DNA of 64,000 bases from Combretum micranthum. Lineage: Eukaryota > Streptophyta > Magnoliopsida > Myrtales > Combretaceae. The translations under genes were made by a program, and so were the position numbers. Positions 63,230-64,000 of the stretch are shown here, piece after piece (the first letter of the stretch is position 1; each line of letters opens with the position of its first letter). The stretch covers positions 1,240,001 through 1,304,000 of the forward strand of contig JAMXBD010000237.1 in NCBI GenBank assembly GCA_024138025.1. The letters run 5' to 3'. Below the pieces are notes generated by a model. That model was not told where the DNA came from. It did no database searches and worked only from the letters and a program-made list of their open reading frames with translations.

Positions 63230-64000
63230 AGAGTGTATTAGGGTTTGTATATTAAATAAATTGAAAAAAATAAAACAAATTGAGGGAAAAAAAGAGGGAG
63301 GGGCGCCGGTTTGATAAAGGGAGAGAGAGAGAGAGATGTTTGATATTTGTTTTGTGTAATAAATTCAAATTTAAAAGTAATTTATGTAATAAAATGTATT
63401 GGAAAAGTAAATGTAAGGAAAATCATGTAATATTGTAAGAATAGGATGTAAGGATGTAAGAATAGGGTATGGGTGTAAGAATAGGGTATTGGTGGTTGTA
63501 CTTGTGAATAGTGTGATTAGAAATCAAAAAGTAGATTAGACAATTAAAGTATCAGTAGTAATAAAAATACGATAAAAAGATTATAACTGTAACTTTTATA
63601 ATTCGAAAAATTATATAACTAATACATTTAGAAATCTTATGAAATTATGAGTCTAACGGTGCTTATAACATAATTTTTTATATCTCGAGCCCGAGACATG
63701 CTTTTCAAAGTCTGTATCCGATCGGGTTCGAAATAGGTCGAAAATTCACTAATATGATTTTTAAGCATCTTAATATTATTACGAACTGATTTACACTCTC
63801 CACTCATGTTTTGACTCCTTGGTTTAAGAACGCGAAGTTGTTGGATCTAAACTGCTATGGTTTCCTAGGGATTTATTGACTTAGGGTTTCCGGTTGACTT
63901 TCCGGTTTAGGGTTTAAGCTTGAAATTACCCTAAGAATTCGAGGTTTACACAACCATTCTAAGATAACCTCATTGGACCGGCATTAACCTGGTATGCCCA

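Larger units (their letters stand above)
63039..63950 (-). repeat. Family-T LTR (minus strand), 5' portion right of the CACTA insertion
   Basis: On the minus strand it begins TGTAAACCTCGAATTC at 63950, like the reference start TGTAAACCCC. 'aaccggaaagtcaaccgg' follows as in 28940-28960. A TATA box on the minus strand lies at 63220-63229, 721 bp inside (687 bp in the reference). Confidence 0.72.

Noticed and set aside
1..64000. CRISPR arrays, bacterial operons, rRNA or tRNA genes
   Set aside because: No regular repeat-spacer array, no ribosome-binding-site-led gene clusters and no complete tRNA or rRNA were seen; the content is plant transposons.

Overview
This is a gene-poor, AT-rich stretch of plant nuclear DNA, almost certainly from a flowering plant. 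The evidence is a Cassandra element carrying 5S-rRNA-like LTRs, plant-type Ty1/copia and Ty3/gypsy retrotransposons, a CACTA DNA transposon with a plant TNPA-like (Ptta/En/Spm) transposase relic, and a fragment of a chloroplast thioredoxin f gene. I found no intact host gene. Almost everything recognisable is nested, decayed transposon sequence, as in pericentromeric or other heterochromatic plant DNA. The species cannot be told from the sequence.

Layout. 0-5 kb: pieces of gypsy-type LTR elements, with a Cassandra miniature retrotransposon (2734-3531) sitting in one LTR and an inverted duplicate of gypsy internal sequence on the far side. 5-11.9 kb: AT-rich, with one probable gypsy LTR (about 8870-10380). 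11.9-26.2 kb: an old copia element (Copia-1) that has lost all of pol. It was hit by three later insertions: a MULE-like DNA element in gag (13520-14744), a structurally complete reverse-strand copia element (Copia-2, 15403-21755, target duplication GTTTA) in gag, and a solo LTR (23520-25112, target duplication ACCTA) in its 3' LTR. 26.2-44.2 kb: solo and partial gypsy LTRs, mostly of one long-LTR family called T here (best copy 28892-32322), plus several LTR-internal tandem arrays. 44.2-47.5 kb: a Tat/Ogre-like gypsy LTR with a primer-binding-site-like sequence and a gag-like scrap.

48.1-63.95 kb is the most interesting part. A family-T LTR on the minus strand is split by a CACTA transposon of about 12.3 kb (50768-63038). 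The transposon has subterminal repeat arrays, a broken TNPA-like gene at its 3' end, and in its middle a captured, intron-retaining, 5'-truncated fragment of a thioredoxin f gene with the WCGPC active site still readable. This fits the Pack-CACTA (transduplication) pattern. The catalytic TNP2-type transposase was not found, so the element looks non-autonomous.

None of the coding regions appears able to make its full protein: each has in-frame stops, frameshifts, missing domains or a damaged splice site. The window is best read as a record of insertion order: older gypsy LTRs and Copia-1 first, then Copia-2, the MULE, the solo LTR, Cassandra and the CACTA element as later layers.
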